Shown piece by piece: positions 14,683-18,906 of a stretch of DNA of 18,906 bases. Source of the stretch: an uncultured Prevotellaceae bacterium (lineage in GTDB: Bacteria > Bacteroidota > Bacteroidia > Bacteroidales > Bacteroidaceae). The notes beneath the pieces are model-generated. The model saw nothing but the letters and a program-made list of their open reading frames with translations, was not told the origin of the DNA and did not search any database. Position 1 is the first letter of the stretch. Each line of letters starts with the position of its first letter. The stretch covers positions 1 to 18,906 of the forward strand of contig CALAEY010000100.1 in the NCBI GenBank assembly GCA_937891085.1, read 5' to 3'. The position numbers were made by a program, and so were the translations under genes.

Positions 14683-15857
14683 TCTTCTATTTTCCTTTGT
14701 AAAAAGAACGCCCTTGTTGCCAGGAAGAACAAGGCCACACCAGTGCCATTCACCACGCTGACAGTCCAGAATGCTGCCGTATAGCCCAAGAGCTCTGCCA
14801 GCACGCCGCCTATGAGGATGCCCAGGCCCATGCCCGCATCCCAAGCGATGAGGATGCTGCTGTTGGCTGTGCCACGCTCGTTGTGATGCGCCACGCTGAT
14901 GAACATATTCAGGAAGGCAGGATACATGTGCCCGTTGCCCAAGCCTATCAGGATGGCAGAGCCGTAGTAGCCCACCATGTTGGGACACGCCACGAAGAGC
15001 GTGTAGCCTATGAAGGAGAGCACCATGCCCTCAGCAGCGTTGTGCGTCAGCTTGCCCTCACGGAGCGACTTAGCGCCTTGCAGACGTGAGACGAACAGGC
15101 CGATGGAGAGCAGCATGAAGTAGGTACCCGTGCCACTGGTGATGCCCATCACCTCCTTGCCATAGATGGCCAGATAGTTGCTCAGCACACCAAAGCAGAA
15201 CGCAAAGAGCAGTATGTTGATGGCCATCAGCCAAGAGCGTGTGAGGAAGAAACGATCCAGCGAGAGCTTCTCCTTGTTCTTCACGATCTCCTTCGTGGGC
15301 AGCTCCACTGTATAGTCCACTGCCAGACCGATGCCCGCTACCACCAGAGCCAACCAGAACAGCAGCGTGAAGTTGCCCGTCTCGTGGTAGATATACAATC
15401 CCACCGTAGGAGCCAGCGCCATGGAGAGGTTGTTGCTCAGTCCGTAGTAGCCTATGCCCTCGTTTCTGCGTGAGGCAGGCAGCACGTCTATCGCCACCGT
15501 ACTGTTGGCCACCGTCAGGGCTCCGAAAGGCATGCCGTGCAGGGTGCGCACGATGGCAAACAGCAGCAGCGTGCCAGCAGCCAGATAACCAGCGAAGAAG
15601 GCGAAGAAGAGGAAGAAACACACCATCAGCACCCGCTTGCGGTCGAAACTATCCACCACGAAGCCGCTGAAGGGACGGATGATCAGTGCTGCGATGGTAT
15701 AGCCCGACAGCACGACGCCTATCACATCCTTCGTGGCCCCAAACCGCTCGCTCAGATAGAGGGGCAGCAGTGGCATAAGCAGGTAGAAGGCGAAGAACAA
15801 TGCGAAGTTCGCCACCATCACCTTGATGTAGTTCCTATTCCAGAGCTGCTCCATCAT
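14676..15857 (-). CDS. MFS transporter
   Basis: Major facilitator superfamily inner-membrane protein of 393 residues with about twelve hydrophobic segments. Motif A between helices 2 and 3 is seen as GFVVDSFDRKR (65-75). The overall look is of the drug/proton or general efflux branch found widely in Bacteroidetes, with no sign of a sugar-specific signature. It starts 3 bases after the stop codon of the GH35-like gene and is surely in the same transcript, which raises the option that it moves the sugar that enzyme releases. The substrate cannot be told from the sequence. Two ATG codons (15857, 15854) are equally possible starts. Its C-terminus runs into a heptamer repeat arm. Confidence 0.9.
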   Translation of the reverse strand: MMEQLWNRNYIKVMVANFALFFAFYLLMPLLPLYLSERFGATKDVIGVVLSGYTIAALIIRPFSGFVVDSFDRKRVLMVCFFLFFAFFAGYLAAGTLLLFAIVRTLHGMPFGALTVANSTVAIDVLPASRRNEGIGYYGLSNNLSMALAPTVGLYIYHETGNFTLLFWLALVVAGIGLAVDYTVELPTKEIVKNKEKLSLDRFFLTRSWLMAINILLFAFCFGVLSNYLAIYGKEVMGITSGTGTYFMLLSIGLFVSRLQGAKSLREGKLTHNAAEGMVLSFIGYTLFVACPNMVGYYGSAILIGLGNGHMYPAFLNMFISVAHHNERGTANSSILIAWDAGMGLGILIGGVLAELLGYTAAFWTVSVVNGTGVALFFLATRAFFLQRKIEEH

Positions 15858-15860
15858 TCC

Positions 15861-17612
15861 TTAGTATTCGTACATCTTCACGCGGAAGGCACCCACTTTG
15901 CCCACAGGGATAGAACCGCCTACCCCTGCGTAGGCCACCTCATCACCATTGATGCGATGGGCGTAGAGCTTACCATTGGCATCGAAGCGCAGCTCATCCA
16001 CAGAGAGGAAGGCAGCAGCCTGTGCCTTGCTCTTGCTGCCCTTTCCGAAGCTGATGGAAGCACCACCTAAGCCGCCTGCCACGATGAAGTCGCCCTCGCC
16101 TACCTGGATGATCAGGGCTCCTGATGTCTCCATGTTCACTGCCGATGCACTATTGGTACCAGCCCCAAACATCGCCTCCGCAGCCTCTGTGCTGAATCGG
16201 CGCATGGTGATCTGATAGCCGCCCATCTCCACGCTGTCCGTATCACGACCTGTGGTCAGATACAGGCCACTGCACTTGTCCGTACCCACATACTCCGTGA
16301 GGTAAGGCATCAGCGCCTCCAGCATTTGGTATGCCTCCCCATAGAACCAAGGGTCGTAGGTTGGAGCATCAGTCAGTCCGCCACCATCGATGCCGAAAGG
16401 TGCATAGCACAGGGCACCATACTTGCCGATGGTGTAGAAGGCACGTGAAGCACCATCGATGTTGCTCGTAGTCTCAGGGATAAACAGCGGGTTGCCGCTC
16501 TTGGTATAGTCCTCCAGAATGGTGTCGAAGATCTGCACGGCATAGATGTCAGGAGCTATGAAGTCGATGCTTGGAGCACCAGCCCTCCAGATGTCTATCA
16601 GGTGTGCCTCCGGACCGCCGCTCGGATAGATGCCTGGCTGCGTCTGTGCGGGTGCCTTCATCCAGGCATTCACATACATAGGCAATGCCAGCTCGGCCTT
16701 TCCTGCCTTGGTCACTTGCTCCACGAAGGTGGCATAGTTCCAGGCGTTGAAGATTTCCTCCGTGAGGTAGTTGTAGGAGGTGTGCCAGTCGTCACCGTTC
16801 ACCAGCCTACCCACACCGAACACCTCTTCCCAAGTGCCCTTCTCCTTGTTGCCATTGGTATTCCAAGCCTCCAGAATGGCAGGGTGCAGCGTCTTCTTGT
16901 GGGCTTTCAGGTAGCTGATCAGCTGCTGTGGCACCTCACTGCTATAGGCCTTGTTGGCCAGCTCGTTGAAGTCGCGCATCGCGTCGTTGGGCAGTCCTTG
17001 GAAGGTTGCCCTCATGTTCACCGTACCTATCTCGTTTTCTATCTGCATCATGATCACCGTGTGGTCACAATCCACCTCCTTGATGTGGCGCATCAGGTGT
17101 GCGAAGGCGTTGGCATCGGCCTTGGCGGTCTCTGTGCCCAGCGTAGAGAGGGTGATGGTCTCACTGCCGCCTTTCAGCTTGGTGCGTGGGAATCGCTTGG
17201 TGTCTTTCTTCACCCACGCAGGGGTATAGGTGCTCTCGCCGTTCTTCCAACTGCCGAACCACAGCACCACCAGCTTGAGGTTCTCTTTCCGTGCGCCGCT
17301 GATCATGTTGTCGATGATGGTATAGTCGAACTGCCCCTCTGCAGGCTCCAGCAGTTCCCAAGTCACGGGTGCTATCACCGTGTTCAGGTGCAGGTCGGCC
17401 ATGCGTTTCCACACATCTGCCATGTATTCCACGCTGCCCGTGGTACTGTTGTGCAGCTCGCCGCTCAGGGCGATGAACGGTTTCCCGTCCACCAGCAGCT
17501 GAGTGCGTCCGTCACGTGTCTTGCTCAGTCTTGGCATTTCCTGTGCCATGAGGCAGATGCCCATCAGCAGTGCCAGTCCTGTGAGTAATGCTTTTTGTAG
17601 TCTCATATTCAT
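15861..17612 (-). CDS. GH35-like glycosidase with DUF5597-type C-terminus, secreted
   Basis: Exported glycosidase of 583 residues resembling the GH35 beta-galactosidases of the Cellvibrio Bgl35A group, which remove galactose from xyloglucan side chains. The signal peptide covers about residues 1-23 (KALLTGLALLMGICLMAQ). The TIM barrel opens with DGKPFIALSGELHNS; the catalytic acid is likely E194 in MQIENEIG and the nucleophile E380 in LFIPETTSN, about 186 residues apart as expected. The C-terminal part (from about 440) is beta-rich and fits the DUF5597 domain. No SusC/SusD pair or other glycosidase is near, so it is not part of a clear utilisation locus. A second ATG at 17606 is possible. The likely promoter is just upstream and the MFS gene follows at 3 bases. 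Confidence 0.85.
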   Translation of the reverse strand: MNMRLQKALLTGLALLMGICLMAQEMPRLSKTRDGRTQLLVDGKPFIALSGELHNSTTGSVEYMADVWKRMADLHLNTVIAPVTWELLEPAEGQFDYTIIDNMISGARKENLKLVVLWFGSWKNGESTYTPAWVKKDTKRFPRTKLKGGSETITLSTLGTETAKADANAFAHLMRHIKEVDCDHTVIMMQIENEIGTVNMRATFQGLPNDAMRDFNELANKAYSSEVPQQLISYLKAHKKTLHPAILEAWNTNGNKEKGTWEEVFGVGRLVNGDDWHTSYNYLTEEIFNAWNYATFVEQVTKAGKAELALPMYVNAWMKAPAQTQPGIYPSGGPEAHLIDIWRAGAPSIDFIAPDIYAVQIFDTILEDYTKSGNPLFIPETTSNIDGASRAFYTIGKYGALCYAPFGIDGGGLTDAPTYDPWFYGEAYQMLEALMPYLTEYVGTDKCSGLYLTTGRDTDSVEMGGYQITMRRFSTEAAEAMFGAGTNSASAVNMETSGALIIQVGEGDFIVAGGLGGASISFGKGSKSKAQAAAFLSVDELRFDANGKLYAHRINGDEVAYAGVGGSIPVGKVGAFRVKMYEY

Positions 17613-17632
17613 TCTTTTTTGTTTTGATACTG

Positions 17633-17640
17633 CAAAGTTA
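17633..17640 (-). promoter_or_regulatory. -7 box of the glycosidase/MFS operon
   Basis: On the minus strand TAACTTTG matches the Bacteroidetes -7 consensus TAnnTTTG exactly and is followed by CAG, as is common. The -33 region holds only a T-rich tract next to the 10-bp palindrome AAGCATGCTT (17659-17668), with no clear TTTG. The leader would be about 15-20 bases. The palindrome with its following run of T on the minus strand may also be a weak terminator for the peptidase gene upstream. Confidence 0.6.
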
Positions 17641-17686
17641 CTACTTTTCTCTGAAAAAAAGCATGCTTGCTTCTAAAGTCCATTGA

Positions 17687-18172
17687 TTATTTTATAAAGG
17701 CTATCTTATGCCGATTTCCGACTTCAGGAGGGCGCACGGCAAAGTGCAGCCAGTAGGCGCCTCTGGCATTGCGCTCCAGCAGCAGTTCATCGAAGTCCTG
17801 TTTTTGCTCGTCGCTGAGGTCTATCAGCAGCACGGCATAGCGCAGGGCTTGCTCCATACCTATGCAGCGTATGTCCACCGCACAGCCCGTCAGATGGTTG
17901 CTCTGGGCCGATCCACCTACGGCCTTGTTCACAGCAGCCGATCGGTAGGCGCTGTTGATGATGAGGGGTTCCACGTCTGCAGATGTCTCGTAGTCGTCGC
18001 CCACTTGCAGCACGTACCTCTGATTGTAGCGCAGACGCAGTTGTTCCAGCCAGCCACACAGGCGTTTCAAGTTGGCCTTCTGAACTGCAGAGGGACTATT
18101 GCCCTCCGCAGTCATTACATTTGTCTTGGTAAGTTCTCCCAACGTAAAATGTTGAGTCAGTCTTTCTTCCAT
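17687..18172 (-). CDS. M15-type peptidase (Peptidase_M15_3-like)
   Basis: Small zinc peptidase-like protein of 161 residues from the ATG at 18172 (a GTG one codon earlier is possible). The family motif is clear: NSAYRS, then SNHLTGCAVDI giving H93 and D100, and YWLHF giving H143, the three zinc ligands of D-Ala-D-Ala carboxypeptidase/YcbK-like enzymes. There is no signal peptide, which is the usual state for endolysin-like members in phages and Bacteroidales elements. The N-terminal TLGELTKTNV matches the start of that group. It likely cleaves peptidoglycan stem peptides. It lies 6 bases after the DUF3987-like gene, so the two are a transcription unit. Phage or element origin is inferred from this context. 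Confidence 0.82.
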   Translation of the reverse strand: MEERLTQHFTLGELTKTNVMTAEGNSPSAVQKANLKRLCGWLEQLRLRYNQRYVLQVGDDYETSADVEPLIINSAYRSAAVNKAVGGSAQSNHLTGCAVDIRCIGMEQALRYAVLLIDLSDEQKQDFDELLLERNARGAYWLHFAVRPPEVGNRHKIAFIK

Positions 18173-18178
18173 CACTCT

Positions 18179-18906
18179 TCACCCCATCGCCATCGCACAG
18201 GTCTTCCGATAGAACCCTTTCTTCATGCGCTCTGCCAGATGATCGGCCATCAGCAGCGAGACGCGTTTTCTGGCGGCTGCCTCCGTATCGTAGCCGTAGC
18301 AGCGCATCACGTCTTCTGTGGTGAATTCTTCTGGCAACTTACTGAAGCCATCGCGTGTCTTCAGCCTGCGCTGCACATTGACTGAGGCATCACGCAGCTT
18401 GTTGTCAAAGTAAGCCTCTGCCATCGCTCCGAAGTAGTGCTTCTGACAGGCGAACTGCATGTTCACTATCAGCTCTGTGAGCTGCCAATCTATGTCATCT
18501 GTCTCGAAGCTGCCACACCAGTAATCACCCTCTTGTTGCAGCTGATCCCAATGACGCATCACGATGAATGGCGCTGCGAAGTTGAGTCCGTGATAAGCGC
18601 AGCGCTTCAGCAGCATCTCGTCTGCACGAGAGTCATTATCTTTGGCATCAGCCATACGGCGGGCAGTCCACTCATAGAGTTCATCTACAATCTTCTGAAC
18701 TGAGAGTTCACCCTTCATGCGATCCAATTTGAACGCCCATTCCTTCAAGCGAGCATCGCTGTCATAGTCCACCGTTCTTTCGCGACTCATCATCTCGAAA
18801 TTCGTGCTGGGCAACGGAATGCAGGTAAGGCGAGTAGCGAGGCCACTTCCAAAATTCTGCTCATTCACCTTCTTCTTCAAGGCCAATGGTGTACCCGTAT
18901 AGACAT
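18179..18906 (-). CDS. DUF3987-like protein, C-terminal part (truncated by window edge)
   Basis: The frame is open to the edge of the window: codons upstream of the first possible start (TTG at 18886) read VYTGTP and continue the same protein, so only the last 240 or so residues are seen. Segments such as TGTPLALKKKVN, FGSGLATRLTCIPLPSTNFEM, KRCAYHGLNFAAPFIV and FSKLPEEFTTEDVMRCYG resemble, from memory, the C-terminus of DUF3987 primase/helicase-like proteins that Bacteroidales often carry beside VirE-domain proteins. The function is not established. The gene precedes the M15 peptidase by 6 bases. A different family that shares this tail cannot be excluded. Confidence 0.55.
   Translation of the reverse strand, partial: VYTGTPLALKKKVNEQNFGSGLATRLTCIPLPSTNFEMMSRERTVDYDSDARLKEWAFKLDRMKGELSVQKIVDELYEWTARRMADAKDNDSRADEMLLKRCAYHGLNFAAPFIVMRHWDQLQQEGDYWCGSFETDDIDWQLTELIVNMQFACQKHYFGAMAEAYFDNKLRDASVNVQRRLKTRDGFSKLPEEFTTEDVMRCYGYDTEAAARKRVSLLMADHLAERMKKGFYRKTCAMAMG

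Noticed and set aside
16602..17588. 328-residue open frame on the plus strand opposite the glycosidase gene
   Set aside because: It is antisense to a gene with signal peptide and catalytic motifs; its sequence is histidine- and valine-rich low-quality translation with no recognisable domain, as expected of a GC-driven shadow frame.

Overview
The window looks like chromosomal DNA of a Bacteroidales bacterium, most likely Prevotella-like. The evidence is: promoter boxes of the Bacteroidetes type (TAnnTTTG), little sign of Shine-Dalgarno sites, a rhamnose operon in the Bacteroides-type order next to an argR-argG-argC-argD cluster, secreted proteins typical of gut Bacteroidetes, and a DUF3987-like protein at the right edge. 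Species cannot be fixed from the sequence alone.

Layout. (1) 68-4815, minus strand: a complete L-rhamnose operon transcribed rhaB (kinase) - rhaA (isomerase) - rhaT (proton symporter) - rhaD (aldolase), which takes rhamnose to dihydroxyacetone phosphate and L-lactaldehyde. No regulator or lactaldehyde reductase lies inside the window. (2) 4816-5032: a divergent control region with a promoter for each direction and two strong ArgR operator candidates. (3) 5033-10335, plus strand: argR, a GNAT acyltransferase, argG, argC, argD and proC, an arginine/proline operon. Bacteroides is known to make arginine through N-succinyl intermediates, so argC, argD and the GNAT may act on succinylated rather than acetylated substrates. 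argB, the carbamoyltransferase, argH and a deacylase are not here. (4) 10348-13125: a large secreted S9 serine peptidase 12 bases after proC, ended by a bidirectional terminator. (5) 13186-17612, minus strand: a GH35-like glycosidase and an MFS transporter 3 bases apart, then a TM1586-type nitroreductase and an exported TlpA-like thioredoxin. (6) 17687-18906, minus strand: an M15-type peptidase and the C-terminal part of a DUF3987-like protein, which may be the edge of an accessory or mobile-derived module.

The most unusual structure lies between genes. Four spacers (rhaD/rhaT, GNAT/argG, argC/argD, nitroreductase/MFS) are built largely of tandem repeats with a strict 7-base period. The unit sequence differs between spacers (AATGAAG, ACRTTAA, GTSAATT, TTGARAA, TTCACAT), yet the period is always seven. 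In two spacers the array is present again in inverted orientation and could form long hairpins (18/18 bp and about 53/56 bp). The ACRTTAA family occurs in two spacers about 8.4 kb apart. This resembles the heptanucleotide STRR repeats of cyanobacteria in style, but I do not know of a description for this group. No tRNA, rRNA, CRISPR array, insertion sequence or known riboswitch was seen.
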